DNA of 64,000 bases from an uncultured bacterium. Its GTDB lineage: Bacteria; Cyanobacteriota; Vampirovibrionia; Gastranaerophilales; Gastranaerophilaceae. The notes under the pieces were generated by a model that saw only the letters and a list, made by a program, of their open reading frames with translations, searched no databases and had not been told where the DNA came from. Shown here one piece after another: positions 1-9,513 of this stretch (its first letter is position 1; each line of letters opens with the position of its first letter). The position numbers and the translations under genes were made by a program. The stretch is taken from NCBI GenBank assembly GCA_949284715.1, contig CASDWH010000021.1, positions 49,528-113,527 of the forward strand, written 5' to 3'.

Positions 1-748
1 CATAAAGCATACCCGTTGAGAACTTATATTCGACTGTCCGGTTAACATTTGCACTGCCGTCTATTTTATTTAACGTAGCATAATCTTTTGAATCAATCGG
101 GAAAGTTACATACATAGGATCTTCACTGTTAATAGTTGTTAAATACCCGGCCTGTGCGTTAACATAGTTTCCGACTGTAACATTAATTATACCGATACGG
201 CCGTCAACAGGGGCCTTTACCTGCGTATAACCGTAATTTCTCAATGCATCATTATACGCGCCTTCGGTTAATGAAACCTGCGCTCTGTACGCATCGCGCT
301 GTGCGAGCATATTATCATAATCAGACCTCGCAACATAATCTTTTTGGACTAGTTCCTCATATCTTGCAAGCTGTTTTTCATAATAGTTAAGCTGCGCACG
401 GGCATTATCAAGGTTGCCTTTTGCCTGTTGAACAGCAAGTTTGTATTCAAGAGGTTCAATTTCAAACAAAAGCTGACCGGCTTTTACAAAATCACCTTCT
501 TTAAAATAGCTTTTTGTAAGATAACCGCTTATACGTGCTGTAACCTCAACCCGGTATTTTGAGCTAACTCTTGCAGGCGCTTCAAAAGAGTACGTTACAG
601 GGGTACTGCTTACCTCCTGCACAGTTACCGCCGGAGCAGATGCAGCACCGCGCTTCCCCGCGTTCATTGTAGAAAAATGACTGTACAATGCCCGTGCAGC
701 AATAAGTCCGAACATTATCAATAAAATTAAAATAATTTTGCCTCTCAT
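1..748 (-). CDS. RND efflux periplasmic adaptor (membrane fusion protein), 3' end cut by window
   Basis: This is the periplasmic adaptor that links an inner-membrane RND pump to an outer-membrane channel. About 249 N-terminal residues are visible. An N-terminal membrane anchor lies near residues 4-20. A lipoyl-like half with KEGDFVKAGQLLFEIEP is at about 83-99, a coiled-coil hairpin at about 102-172, and the second lipoyl half with VKAPVDGRIG at about 177-186. The ATG at 748 is preceded by a GTGAGG Shine-Dalgarno. The pump gene should lie just beyond the window. It has its own strong promoter and a palindrome at the predicted transcription start, so it is probably repressor-controlled. Substrate cannot be told. 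HlyD-type adaptors look similar, but the AcrA-like layout favours RND. Confidence 0.85.
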   Translation of the reverse strand, partial: MRGKIILILLIMFGLIAARALYSHFSTMNAGKRGAASAPAVTVQEVSSTPVTYSFEAPARVSSKYRVEVTARISGYLTKSYFKEGDFVKAGQLLFEIEPLEYKLAVQQAKGNLDNARAQLNYYEKQLARYEELVQKDYVARSDYDNMLAQRDAYRAQVSLTEGAYNDALRNYGYTQVKAPVDGRIGIINVTVGNYVNAQAGYLTTINSEDPMYVTFPIDSKDYATLNKIDGSANVNRTVEYKFSTGMLY

Positions 749-856
749 GTTTCCTCACCGTTTTTGCGCAGACAAACAGGTTCCTTTTTTATATTTCTCC
801 TGCCCAATGCGTAATATATATCATGTTGTCCAGTTTTTTATTTTCCCCACGTTATA

Positions 857-872
857 TGTGGAACTTTCCACA
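857..872. promoter_or_regulatory. 16-bp operator-like palindrome for the efflux operon
   Basis: Perfect inverted repeat with arms TGTGGAA and TTCCACA around a central CT. It covers the predicted transcription start of the efflux adaptor. A second inverted pair, ACAATGA (872-878) and TCATTGT (894-900), brackets the spacer of the same promoter. Such placement is typical of a TetR- or MarR-type repressor site. No such regulator gene is in the window. Confidence 0.45.
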
Positions 873-874
873 CA

Positions 875-903
875 ATGATAACACTAACACATGTCATTGT
901 CAA
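875..903 (-). promoter_or_regulatory. Strong sigma70-type promoter of the efflux adaptor
   Basis: On the minus strand, TTGACA (898-903) is followed by a 17-bp spacer and TATCAT (875-880), with TG one base upstream of the -10. The transcript would start near 868 and have a leader of about 120 bases before the ATG at 748. Confidence 0.7.
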
Positions 904-937
904 GAACAGTTATATAAAGAATAAGGGTTATTTTTTA

Positions 938-2218
938 TTAAAGAATTCTGCCGTATAATCTGCCGGAATCAACAACAATTTCTACATTTTGCAGAGTATT
1001 ATACAAACCGGGTTTATCAGACTTAATTATTAATGTCAAATAGTTGCGCGTAATTCCCTTATACATACCAGTCCGTTTATCCGGGCGCTTTTCTATTAAT
1101 ACCTCTTCTTTACTACCATTATTTAAATTTAAAAATTCACTGTATTTTTTAGCCGATAATTTTTTTATTATATCTGCCCTCGCAGTTTTTTCTTCCAATG
1201 AAACCTGATCAGGCATAGTTTCAGCAGCAGTCCCTTTCCTTAATGAATAAGGGAATGTATGTATTCTAGTTAACCCTGAACGCTCCAAATTTTTATATGT
1301 ACAGTTAAAATCTTCATCAGTTTCCCCGGGAAAACCTGCAATAATGTCAGCACCTAAAAAAGGATTTTGCCATCTCTTTTTTATATCTTCTATTTGGTCA
1401 AGATAGTCTTCTGTTCTATAAAACCTGTTCATTGCTCTTAATGTCTTATCACAAGCCGATTGCAGCGATAAATGAAAATGCGGGCAGAATTTTTCTGAGG
1501 ATTGTAAAAAGTCTAATAATTCTTCATCTATTTCAGACGGGTTAAGAGAACCAAGACGATAGCGCGGAATTTTTGTTTTTTCTATCTCTTTTAAAAGGTC
1601 AATAAGTGACTTACCAAACTCTCTACCCCACTGTCCGATATGAATCCCCGTAAGCATAACCTCTTTATATCCATGCTCTGCGTAAAGATTGATTTGTTTG
1701 ACAAGAAAGTCCGCTTCCGCACTCCGGCTCTTTCCTCGGGCAAACGGAATTATACAATAAGAACACCGACTGTTACACCCATCCTGAATTTTTAACCCGA
1801 TACGGGTTTTGTATATATCATTGAGAACAGTGTATGTAAACCCGTCTTTGTTCATCAAATCAGTAACGCTGCAGCTATTTTTATCAGAAAGATACCGGCT
1901 TATATTCAATTTTTCATCATTACCAAGAACAATATCAACATAATCAAGCGCTAAAAGTTCTTCCTTCTTAACCTGAGCAGTACATCCGGTTATAACATTA
2001 ATAATATTAGGATTTTCATGTTTTGCGTTCCGTAAAAGGTAAAGGGCTTCATTATCACTTTTATGTGTAACAGTACACGAGTTTAAGATAAAAAAATCCG
2101 CCTCGGTAGTTTTTTCTACTTCCTGATACCCGTTAGCAACAAGATTTTCGGTTATTATACCGCCCTCATACTGGTTAGCTTTACACCCCATAGTTTTTAA
2201 TACAAACTTTAACGCCAT
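938..2218 (-). CDS. mtaB: tRNA t6A37 methylthiotransferase MtaB
   Basis: Radical SAM enzyme that converts t6A37 to ms2t6A37 in ANN-decoding tRNAs. The N-terminal MTTase domain has the three cluster-binding cysteines C12, C48 and C79. The radical SAM motif is CNSRCSYC with C148, C152 and C155. A TRAM-like domain occupies the last 60 or so residues. The 426-residue length is normal for MtaB and the opening KTMGCKANQYEG is typical of this subgroup, which separates it from MiaB and RimO. It lies 10 bp downstream of manC on the same strand and probably shares its transcript, although the functions are unrelated. Confidence 0.9.
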   Translation of the reverse strand: MALKFVLKTMGCKANQYEGGIITENLVANGYQEVEKTTEADFFILNSCTVTHKSDNEALYLLRNAKHENPNIINVITGCTAQVKKEELLALDYVDIVLGNDEKLNISRYLSDKNSCSVTDLMNKDGFTYTVLNDIYKTRIGLKIQDGCNSRCSYCIIPFARGKSRSAEADFLVKQINLYAEHGYKEVMLTGIHIGQWGREFGKSLIDLLKEIEKTKIPRYRLGSLNPSEIDEELLDFLQSSEKFCPHFHLSLQSACDKTLRAMNRFYRTEDYLDQIEDIKKRWQNPFLGADIIAGFPGETDEDFNCTYKNLERSGLTRIHTFPYSLRKGTAAETMPDQVSLEEKTARADIIKKLSAKKYSEFLNLNNGSKEEVLIEKRPDKRTGMYKGITRNYLTLIIKSDKPGLYNTLQNVEIVVDSGRLYGRIL

Positions 2219-2228
2219 AATACTTAAT

Positions 2229-3614
2229 CTATACCCTGCCGTACATATCTTCGTATCTTATAATATCTTCTTCAATAAGCGGGTCGCCTAATTGAACTTC
2301 AATAACTTTTATCGGCTCTTTATACGGATTTTGCAAAGAGTGAATAGCCTTTAAAGGTATATCTATACTGTTTCCCGGACTCAATATATAATCCTTGCCC
2401 TCTAATACAACTTTAGCAGTACCGGCTAGTATAACCCAATGCTCGCTTCTAAAGTTATGTGACTGGACAGATAATTTCTGCCCGGGATTTACCTGTATCA
2501 TTTTAGTCAAAAATCCGTCACCTTGATTCAATACAGTATAAAATCCCCAGGGGCGAAAAACCGTCTTATGAATAAGATGTGTATCGTCATTTTGTTGTTT
2601 TAAAATATCATATATTTTTTTTACATCCTGTGTTCTGTCTTTTTTGCAAGCCAGTATTGCATCTTCTGTTTCAACAAGAACCGTATCTTCAAGGCCTATT
2701 GTGGCACAAAGCTTGGAGGAGGAATAAACCAGCGAGTTTTTAGAATCCAGGTCTATAACATGCCCGACTAAAGCATTTCCGTTTTCATCCTTTTTTTCTG
2801 ATTCATAAATAGATGACCAGGAACCTAAATCGCTCCAATCACATTCCAGTTTTACAAGTGCGATTTTATCTGATTTTTCCATAACTGCATAATCAATAGA
2901 AATATTCGGCATGCGTTCATATTCTATATAAGGAACTTCGTCTGATTTTGAAAAATCTAACCTGTCAAATATACAATATATTTCAGGAGAATACTTTTTT
3001 AATTCGTTCATAAATACAGACGCTTTAAACATAAAGATACCGGAATTCCAAAAATATTTTCCGGTTGTCACATACGCCTCTGCCTGTTCATAATCAGGTT
3101 TTTCAACGAATTTATCGACTTTATAACCTTCATTCAGTGGTTCAGAAACTTTAATATAACCGTACCCCGTTTCAGGATAAGAGGGCTGAACCCCAAATGT
3201 TACCAAATACCCTGATTTAGCAAGATTTTCACCTTTTTCTATTGAACTTCTAAACTTCTCAATATCTTTAATAACATGGTCTGAGGGAACAACTAGTACC
3301 ACACCATCAGCTTTGTTTGACAGAATATTTTTCACCGCAATGGCTATTGCAGGGGCAGTATTTCTGGAAATAGGTTCTGATAGAACTTTTAAACCTTCAC
3401 CGTTCTTTGAAAGCTGGGATTTAACATTTGCTAAATGCTTTACTCCGGTTGTTGCAATAATATTCTCATGCGGAATAAATTTTGCCAGTCTTTTGTATGT
3501 TGCCTGCAACAAACTATCTTCATTTTGAATATTCAACAACTGTTTCGGATACAATTCCCTGGACATAGGCCATAAACGGCTGCCGGATCCCCCTGCTAAT
3601 ATAATTCCGTACAA
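2229..3614 (-). CDS. manC: Mannose-1-phosphate guanylyltransferase, ManC/AlgA type with cupin domain
   Basis: Makes GDP-mannose from mannose-1-phosphate and GTP. The N-terminal nucleotidyltransferase domain carries GGSGSRLWPMSRE near residues 8-20, followed by YPKQLL. The C-terminal cupin of about 110 residues (from roughly 345, with RPWGFYTVL and SVQSHNFRSEHW) is the phosphomannose isomerase type II domain, so the protein may be bifunctional. At 461 residues it is near family length. The start codon is TTG, chosen because an AGGAGG Shine-Dalgarno lies five bases upstream. It may feed the surface glycan genes elsewhere in the window. No GDP-mannose dehydratase is seen here. Confidence 0.88.
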   Translation of the reverse strand: MYGIILAGGSGSRLWPMSRELYPKQLLNIQNEDSLLQATYKRLAKFIPHENIIATTGVKHLANVKSQLSKNGEGLKVLSEPISRNTAPAIAIAVKNILSNKADGVVLVVPSDHVIKDIEKFRSSIEKGENLAKSGYLVTFGVQPSYPETGYGYIKVSEPLNEGYKVDKFVEKPDYEQAEAYVTTGKYFWNSGIFMFKASVFMNELKKYSPEIYCIFDRLDFSKSDEVPYIEYERMPNISIDYAVMEKSDKIALVKLECDWSDLGSWSSIYESEKKDENGNALVGHVIDLDSKNSLVYSSSKLCATIGLEDTVLVETEDAILACKKDRTQDVKKIYDILKQQNDDTHLIHKTVFRPWGFYTVLNQGDGFLTKMIQVNPGQKLSVQSHNFRSEHWVILAGTAKVVLEGKDYILSPGNSIDIPLKAIHSLQNPYKEPIKVIEVQLGDPLIEEDIIRYEDMYGRV

Positions 3615-3639
3615 AATACCCTCCTAAACTTTATAATAT

Positions 3640-3668
3640 ATTTTACAAGAAATATAATAAAATCACAA
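3640..3668 (-). promoter_or_regulatory. Promoter of manC-mtaB
   Basis: Minus strand TTGTGA (3663-3668), 17-bp spacer, TAAAAT (3640-3645), located between the fusA terminator and the manC start. Reads as a sigma70-type promoter with a short leader. Confidence 0.55.
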
Positions 3669-3677
3669 CATTATAAT

Positions 3678-3707
3678 AAAAAAGGGCGGGAACACTCCCG
3701 CCCCTTT
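3678..3707 (-). terminator. Rho-independent terminator of fusA
   Basis: Minus-strand hairpin GGGCGGGA / TCCCGCCC with a four-base loop, followed by a run of six T. Sits just after the fusA stop. Confidence 0.85.
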
Positions 3708-3720
3708 GATTTCTTAGAAC

Positions 3721-5811
3721 TTATGCTTTGCTTGCTCCGTATTTTTCGATAATTTCTTTTTCGATATTTGCAGGAACTTGTTCATAGCATTTGAATTCCA
3801 TAGAGAAGGTACCGCGCCCCTGAGTATTTGATCTCAGGTCTGTTGCATAACCGAACATATTAGCAAGAGGAACGGTTGCTCTTACAATAACATTTCCGGT
3901 ATTACCCTGCGGTTCCTGGCCTTCTACACGTCCGCGGCGTCTTGAAATATCGCCGATGATTGTACCTGTATATTCTTCAGGAATTTCTATTTCAACCTTC
4001 ATCATCGGTTCAAGAATACACGGAGAAGCTTTCTTCGTACCTTCTTTCATCGCCATTGAGCCGGCAATTTTGAAAGCCATTTCAGAAGAGTCAACTTCGT
4101 GGTAAGAACCGTCATAAAGTTCAACTTTAACGTCAATCATCGGGAATCCCGCTAAGATACCGCCTTCAAGGGCTTCTTCCATACCTTTTCTTGCCGGTTC
4201 GATATATTCTTTAGGAATAGCACCGCCGACAATTTTATTTTCAAATACGAAACCTTCGTTTTCACCGGCAGGAGAAATTCTAACTTTAACGTGACCGTAT
4301 TGACCTTTACCACCGGATTGACGGATAAATTTAGAATCCTGATCAGCAGTACCTCTGATTGTTTCACGGTAAGCAACCTGAGGTTTACCGATATTTGCCT
4401 CAACCTTGAATTCTCTTAACATACGGTCAACAATAATATCAAGGTGAAGTTCACCCATACCTGAAATGATTGTTTGACCTGTTTCTGTATCAGATTTAAC
4501 TCTGAATGAAGGATCTTCTTCAGCAAGTTTTTGCAGCGCAATACCCATTTTATCCTGATCGGCCTTAGTTTTTGGCTCAATTGCAACAGAAATAACCGGT
4601 TCAGGGAAAGACATTTTTTCAAGGATAATCGGAGCTTTTTCATCACACAGAGTATCACCGGTTGTTGTGTCTTTCAAACCGACTGCTGCACAAATATCAC
4701 CTGCATATACTTCAGTTTCTTCAAGCCTTTGATCTGCATACATACGAACGAGTCTTGAAATACGTTCTTTTTTACCGTTTGTAGCATTAAGAACATAAGA
4801 ACCTGAGGTAATAACACCTGAATAAACTCTTAAGAAAGTTAAACGGCCTACATACGGGTCTGTCATAACTTTAAAAGCAAGAGCTGAAAACGGTTCTGTA
4901 TCAGATGAATGTCTTTCAACTTTAGTGCCGTCTTCAAGTTCGCCTTCAATTGCTTTTACATCAACCGGCGACGGCATTAATTCAACAATGGAATCTAACA
5001 GTAATTGTACACCCTTGTTTTTAAATGCTGTACCGCAGGTTACAGGAACAATCTTATTATTGCAGACTGCTTTTCTTAAACCTTTTTTTAATTCATCAAC
5101 AGTAATCGATGATGGATCTTCAAAGTATTTTTCCATCAAATCATCGTCTTCACCTGCAATTGCTTCCACAAGTTCATCTCTGTATTTTTGTGCCATTTCA
5201 AGCATATCAGCAGGAATGTCTTCTTCTCTTATATCAGTACCAAGGTCGTTTGTATAGATTTCAGCTTTCATCGTAAACAAATCAATAAGACCTCTGAATT
5301 TATCTTCAGCACCAATTGGAAGTCTGATAGGATAAGCATTTGCACCTAATCTGTTCTTAATCTGATCAACTACACGATAGAAATCTGCGCCTGTTCTGTC
5401 CATTTTGTTAACAAAAACCATACGCGGTACTTCATATCTGTTTGCTTGCCTCCAAACAGTTTCAGATTGTGATTGAACACCGCCGACAGCACAGAACACA
5501 GCAACAACACCGTCTAATACACGAAGAGAACGTTCAACTTCAATAGTAAAGTCAACGTGTCCCGGCGTATCAATGATGTTGATTTGGTGACCTTTCCATT
5601 CAGCAGTAACTGCCGCTGATTGAATTGTAATACCTCTTTCACGTTCTTGTTCCATAAAGTCGGTTACTGCGGCACCATCGTGAACTTCGCCGATTTTATG
5701 CGTTTTACCTGTATAGAACAATATACGTTCTGTAGTAGTGGTTTTACCTGCATCAATGTGTGCGGCAATACCAATGTTTCTAATTTTTTCCAGTGGAGTT
5801 TTTCTAGCCAT
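3721..5811 (-). CDS. fusA: Translation elongation factor G
   Basis: GTPase that drives ribosomal translocation. The P-loop AHIDAGKT is at residues 17-24, followed by DTPGHVDF (G3) and NKMD (G4). The length of 696 residues and the domain order are those of canonical EF-G. The ATG at 5811 has an AAAGGA Shine-Dalgarno. It stands alone here, not next to rpsL, rpsG or tuf, and ends in its own terminator. Several open frames on both strands across this gene are only shadows of its biased coding sequence. Confidence 0.96.
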   Translation of the reverse strand: MARKTPLEKIRNIGIAAHIDAGKTTTTERILFYTGKTHKIGEVHDGAAVTDFMEQERERGITIQSAAVTAEWKGHQINIIDTPGHVDFTIEVERSLRVLDGVVAVFCAVGGVQSQSETVWRQANRYEVPRMVFVNKMDRTGADFYRVVDQIKNRLGANAYPIRLPIGAEDKFRGLIDLFTMKAEIYTNDLGTDIREEDIPADMLEMAQKYRDELVEAIAGEDDDLMEKYFEDPSSITVDELKKGLRKAVCNNKIVPVTCGTAFKNKGVQLLLDSIVELMPSPVDVKAIEGELEDGTKVERHSSDTEPFSALAFKVMTDPYVGRLTFLRVYSGVITSGSYVLNATNGKKERISRLVRMYADQRLEETEVYAGDICAAVGLKDTTTGDTLCDEKAPIILEKMSFPEPVISVAIEPKTKADQDKMGIALQKLAEEDPSFRVKSDTETGQTIISGMGELHLDIIVDRMLREFKVEANIGKPQVAYRETIRGTADQDSKFIRQSGGKGQYGHVKVRISPAGENEGFVFENKIVGGAIPKEYIEPARKGMEEALEGGILAGFPMIDVKVELYDGSYHEVDSSEMAFKIAGSMAMKEGTKKASPCILEPMMKVEIEIPEEYTGTIIGDISRRRGRVEGQEPQGNTGNVIVRATVPLANMFGYATDLRSNTQGRGTFSMEFKCYEQVPANIEKEIIEKYGASKA

Positions 5812-6023
5812 ATTCTTTTCCTTTTCTACATTAATTATTTAAAAATAATACTATTAAATATCGCAGCTTGTGCAATTTAATAACATTGTTGCATAAACAA
5901 AAAAATCATACAAGAACCCGTTAAACACCACCTTCACATTAGTTAAAAATACGGTTTAAGATAGTAATAGTAATGCTTCTTGCTATATATATTTTTTGTT
6001 TTATAATTCTTTATAGGTACACT

Positions 6024-6701
6024 ATGTTTAACGAAATAAAAACACACGAAATAACTGTTGACATTGTTATTCTTACTATTAAGAATAACTCTCTTCAGGT
6101 GCTGCTTATTAAAAGACAGAATGAACCGTTTAAGGGGAAATGGGCCATCCCCGGAGGATATGTCAGAATGTCCGAGAACCTTGATGAAGCAGCTATGCGC
6201 GTTCTTAAAGAAAAAACAAATGTTGATAATATTTATCTTGAACAATTGTACACCTTCGGCGACCCGCTGCGGCACCCGATTTCCAGAGTTATTACGTGTG
6301 CCTATTTTGCTCTTATCAGGGCAGAAGATATCGAAATTGATTCAACTCCTGATATCGGCTGGCACAAAGTTTCAAATCTTCCGCCGCTGGCATTTGACCA
6401 CAAAGAAATTATCAACTATTCTCTCAAAAGAACACGCGAACGGCTTGAAATGTGTCCTGTTGCTTATCAGCTTCTTAATGAAAAATTTACTTTAACAGAA
6501 ATGCAGAAGGCTTATGAATTGATTATGGGCAAAAGCCTCGATAAACGTAATTTCCGCAAAAAAGCCCTGCAAACAGAAGGACTTGTCGAATTAGACGAGT
6601 TCTCAAAAACATCGTCGAAACGTCCTGCCAGATTATACAAATTTGAAACTATCAAATTGAACTCTAAAAGGGCGCACTTCATTAAAAAGGAGAAAAAATA
6701 A
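6024..6701 (+). CDS. NUDIX-domain protein with C-terminal winged helix, NrtR-like
   Basis: An N-terminal NUDIX domain (about residues 10-140) is followed by a C-terminal winged-helix-like region (about 145-215) in the order seen in NrtR-type regulators. The NUDIX box is degenerate: it reads GGYVRMSENLDEAAM and then RVLKEK, where active enzymes have REUxEE, so two of the catalytic acidic positions are not met. This favours a ligand-sensing repressor over a hydrolase. The start at 6024 is chosen because AGG lies six bases before it; an upstream in-frame ATG at 5973 would add a hydrophobic stretch foreign to the family. It is immediately followed by secG. The regulated genes and ligand (NAD or ADP-ribose related in NrtR) are inferred only from family. 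Confidence 0.7.
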   Translation: MFNEIKTHEITVDIVILTIKNNSLQVLLIKRQNEPFKGKWAIPGGYVRMSENLDEAAMRVLKEKTNVDNIYLEQLYTFGDPLRHPISRVITCAYFALIRAEDIEIDSTPDIGWHKVSNLPPLAFDHKEIINYSLKRTRERLEMCPVAYQLLNEKFTLTEMQKAYELIMGKSLDKRNFRKKALQTEGLVELDEFSKTSSKRPARLYKFETIKLNSKRAHFIKKEKK

Positions 6702-6926
6702 ATGCTTATTTTTACCTGGGGATTAATGTCAATCTCAGCAATATTACTTGTTGTACTTATCCTGATGCACTCGCCAAAGGGCGACGGAATTGCAGGAATC
6801 GGCAGCGCCGCTAATATGTTCGCATCACAAAAAAGCGCAGAAAAAGGATTAAACAAGCTTACGGGTATTGTTGCCGCAATATTTATTATTTGCACCTTCC
6901 TTTTAGGCTTTGGCATCATAAAATAA
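6702..6926 (+). CDS. secG: Preprotein translocase subunit SecG
   Basis: Small auxiliary subunit of the SecYEG channel. At 74 residues it has the two membrane segments expected (about 4-22 and 52-72). Between them lies the conserved loop with HSPKGDG and GIGSAANMFAS. The start ATG directly follows the stop of the NUDIX gene, so the two are cotranscribed. The AAAAGGAG before it serves as ribosome binding site. Confidence 0.88.
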   Translation: MLIFTWGLMSISAILLVVLILMHSPKGDGIAGIGSAANMFASQKSAEKGLNKLTGIVAAIFIICTFLLGFGIIK

Positions 6927-6930
6927 TTTT

Positions 6931-7713
6931 ATGAAAATTATTCTTACTCTATGCGTTTTATCAATAATATGGGGCTTTTTTATAGAGCCGCGGTTTGTTT
7001 TTGTTAAAAAATATAAATTACACAATAGTGATTTGAAGGGTTTTAGGGCTGTATTTGTAAGTGATTTTCACATTGCACCCAATGAAAGAAACAGATTAAA
7101 ACGGATTGTTAAACTAATAAACAAACAGCAGCCGGACATAGTTCTTTCCTCAGGAGATTTTGTAAAAGGTTACAAAGCTTCTAAAACACTTCCTATTGAA
7201 GATATAGCGGAAGAACTTGCAAATATAAAACCGCTATTTGGATTTTTTGCAGTGCTTGGCAACCACGATTGGTGGCAGAATGGAGCAAAAATTAGAGAAG
7301 TCCTTAGAATAAACGGCGTTACAATACTTGAAAACAGTTCACAAAAAATTAAAATAAACAATAAAAATATTACAATTGCCGGAATTGAGGATATACAAAC
7401 AAGAATTCCAGATACAGAAAAAGCCCTCCGTCACGCAGAAAAAACAACAATTCTTTTAACCCATAGTCCTGATCCGTTTTTCGATATAAATAAAAATGTA
7501 TTCTTAACTCTTGCGGGACATAACCATGGCGGACAAGTGCAAATACCTTTCTTTGGCGCCCTTATTGTTCCTTCTAAATCCGGAACAAAATATGCAAACG
7601 GATTATTCAAAATAAAAGAAAATACTTTAATTGTAACGAAAGGACTCGGCAACAGTATCATGAATGTCCGCTTTTGCTGCCTGCCGGAAATTGTAGTAAT
7701 TGATTTCATTTAG
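6931..7713 (+). CDS. Membrane-anchored metallophosphoesterase, YkuE/YaeI-like
   Basis: Calcineurin-like phosphoesterase of 260 residues. The first 18 residues form an N-terminal membrane anchor. The two-metal site is complete: D45-x-H47 in SDFH, GDF, GNHD, THSPDP and AGHNHGG. Relatives remove head groups from UDP-diacylglucosamine-like or other phospholipid substrates, but the substrate here cannot be read from sequence. It starts four bases after secG, so it belongs to the same transcript. Confidence 0.85.
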   Translation: MKIILTLCVLSIIWGFFIEPRFVFVKKYKLHNSDLKGFRAVFVSDFHIAPNERNRLKRIVKLINKQQPDIVLSSGDFVKGYKASKTLPIEDIAEELANIKPLFGFFAVLGNHDWWQNGAKIREVLRINGVTILENSSQKIKINNKNITIAGIEDIQTRIPDTEKALRHAEKTTILLTHSPDPFFDINKNVFLTLAGHNHGGQVQIPFFGALIVPSKSGTKYANGLFKIKENTLIVTKGLGNSIMNVRFCCLPEIVVIDFI

Positions 7714-7759
7714 TAAAAAATAAATTTTTCTTTTTTATAATTAGTGCTAAAATACCGTT

Positions 7760-8929
7760 ATGTTGGAAGAAAATAAAAAAAGCAAAGCTGTAGGCTGGTT
7801 ATCCGCTGCCCACCTTGTTTGTGATTCATACACCGGTTTTATGAATCCTTTAATGCCGTTTATTGCGCTAAAACTTGGTATTGCACTTGGCACAGCAACT
7901 GTAATAATTAGTATTTCACATATTTTTTCATCAATGCTGCAGCCATTCTTCGGCTTTTTTGCAGATAATACGCTTAAACGCTTTTTTGTATTCTGGGGAT
8001 TAATTCTCGTCTGTGTATTTATACCGCTTACAACAATTGCCCCTAATGTATATCTTCTTATCCTGTTTATGGCCCTCGGAAGCTTGGGAAGCAGTTTTTT
8101 TCACCCGCAGGCTACAGGATTTGTAAACAGATTCGGCGGAAAGTCCGGTATAAATTATATGGGACTGTACATGAGCCTCGGGTCTATCGGTTATTCTTTC
8201 GGCCCGCTGCTTGCGGCATGGGTTGCACAATATCTGGGTATGAGTAAAATGCCTTACACAACTTTTATCGGATTAATAACCGCAAGTATAATGTTTCTGT
8301 TTGTGCCTAAACTCTCAAATCGCGGAGAAGTTATTATTAAGAAAAAATTTGCACAAACATTCATTGATATTTTTTCTCACAGAACAATAAAATATTTATT
8401 AATTATATCAATGATGAAAACTCTTGTAACAAACAGTACCTGTATTTTATTACCGTTTCTATGGAGGGACATGGGGTACAGCCCGTTTTATATCGGAACA
8501 GCTCTTTTTGCCTTTATATTTGCAGGCGGAATTGGTTCACTGTTAAGCCGGCGTGTAGAAGAAATCATGGGGACAAAACAATTACTGTACTTTTCAATGT
8601 ACATAACTTTCCCTCTGATGATTCTCTTCGCACTAACTTATGAACATCATCCGATTCTGTCACTTGTAATATTTTTAACAATGGGATTCACAACCATGCT
8701 TGCCCAGCCTGTTACTGTCGTTATGGCTCAAAATATTCTACCGGAGTATAAAAGTGTAGCAGCAGGGTTAATGGTTGGTTTTTCATGGGGAATAGTCGCT
8801 GTTATACTATCTGCAATAGGAATTATTGCAGAGCATTTCGGAATCATAAATGTACTTATTGTTTTATTTATCTTTCCGGTACTTTCGGCATATTTCATTA
8901 AATATCTTGCTACAGATTATGACAATTAA
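7760..8929 (+). CDS. MFS exporter, fosmidomycin-resistance (Fsr) family
   Basis: A 389-residue protein with about twelve predicted membrane helices. The opening AAHLVCDSYTGFMNPLMPF, the SSMLQPFFGFFAD loop between helices 2 and 3, and SLGSSFFHPQATG in helix 4 are typical of the Fsr branch of the major facilitator superfamily, which exports drugs. A TATAAT box about 20 bases upstream suggests its own promoter and a very short leader. The real substrate is unknown. Confidence 0.8.
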   Translation: MLEENKKSKAVGWLSAAHLVCDSYTGFMNPLMPFIALKLGIALGTATVIISISHIFSSMLQPFFGFFADNTLKRFFVFWGLILVCVFIPLTTIAPNVYLLILFMALGSLGSSFFHPQATGFVNRFGGKSGINYMGLYMSLGSIGYSFGPLLAAWVAQYLGMSKMPYTTFIGLITASIMFLFVPKLSNRGEVIIKKKFAQTFIDIFSHRTIKYLLIISMMKTLVTNSTCILLPFLWRDMGYSPFYIGTALFAFIFAGGIGSLLSRRVEEIMGTKQLLYFSMYITFPLMILFALTYEHHPILSLVIFLTMGFTTMLAQPVTVVMAQNILPEYKSVAAGLMVGFSWGIVAVILSAIGIIAEHFGIINVLIVLFIFPVLSAYFIKYLATDYDN

Positions 8930-8931
8930 AA

Positions 8932-9287
8932 AAGAATAAAGCAGCTCATAAGCCGTGTTCTGTTTCAAGATAATCATCTGTCTGGTATTACAATTACTTG
9001 TAATCTCTAGCGATTACTCGGAAGTAGGCGGACACCTTTAAAGCCTTCCCGTCAATCTTGCATTCGTCCGGGGTTTACCTGGCAGATACCTCTCGATATC
9101 TCCGGTGAAGCTCTTAACTCACCGTTGCACCCTCACCTGTGAAACAATGTTTCCATCGGCAGTCTACATTTCTGTGGCACTATCCACCGGCTTTCGCCGT
9201 CCGGAGTTTCTCCGGCGGACTGTCCTTGAATGCACGGACTTTCCTCACTTTATTATATAAAGCGCGATTATCCGGCTGCTTTATTCT
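8932..9287 (-). ncRNA. rnpB: RNase P RNA (class A)
   Basis: Catalytic RNA of RNase P, which matures tRNA 5' ends. On the minus strand the conserved GAGGAAAGTCC block of P4 is near the 5' end (about 9235-9246). GGATAGTGCCACAGAAA follows, then the L8/L9 region with GGTGAGGGTGCAACGG. Near the 3' end is ACAGAACACGGCTTATG. The 5' and 3' ends pair as a long P1 (AAAGAATAAAGCAGC with GCTGCTTTATTCTTT), whose T-rich 3' side may also end transcription. An extended -10 box (TG, one base, then TATAAT, near 9293-9301) places the 5' end near 9286. Ends are accurate to a few bases. Confidence 0.95.
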
Positions 9288-9414
9288 TTTTTATTATAAC
9301 AGAAATTAAATCTTAAGATATGTAAATTTTTTTAGAAAAAATATTTGTAAAAATAAAAATTTGCTGTAGGATGTTTAAAAAGATAAAAAGTTGGTATAAA
9401 AATATCGGGGTAAT

Positions 9415-9513
9415 ATGAGTACAAATTTCCAAAAGCGGAATAGTATTACATTTTTTATAGGAACAAAACAAAACTGCGGTTTTGGCAATAGTTATCCCAG
9501 AAGCGGTGTCTGA
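9415..9513 (+). CDS. Candidate 32-residue small ORF, coupled to a 15-codon upstream ORF
   Basis: A short open frame of 32 residues starts at an ATG preceded by a GGGGT Shine-Dalgarno-like stretch. It ends (SYPRSGV) with its stop inside the stem of the terminator at 9501-9534. A 15-codon frame (9371-9418), opening MFKKIKSW, overlaps its start by ATGA, as in translational coupling. Nothing is recognised in either peptide. The stop-in-terminator layout could be a leader or attenuation device, a tiny gene, or chance. Confidence 0.22.
   Translation: MSTNFQKRNSITFFIGTKQNCGFGNSYPRSGV

Noticed and set aside
4925..5257. Plus-strand open frame inside fusA
   Set aside because: Antisense shadow of a highly conserved gene; no ribosome site and serine-rich composition typical of reversed coding.
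5973..6023. Upstream ATG extending the NUDIX protein by 17 residues
   Set aside because: Weak ribosome site, adds a hydrophobic stretch foreign to the family; ATG at 6024 is better placed.
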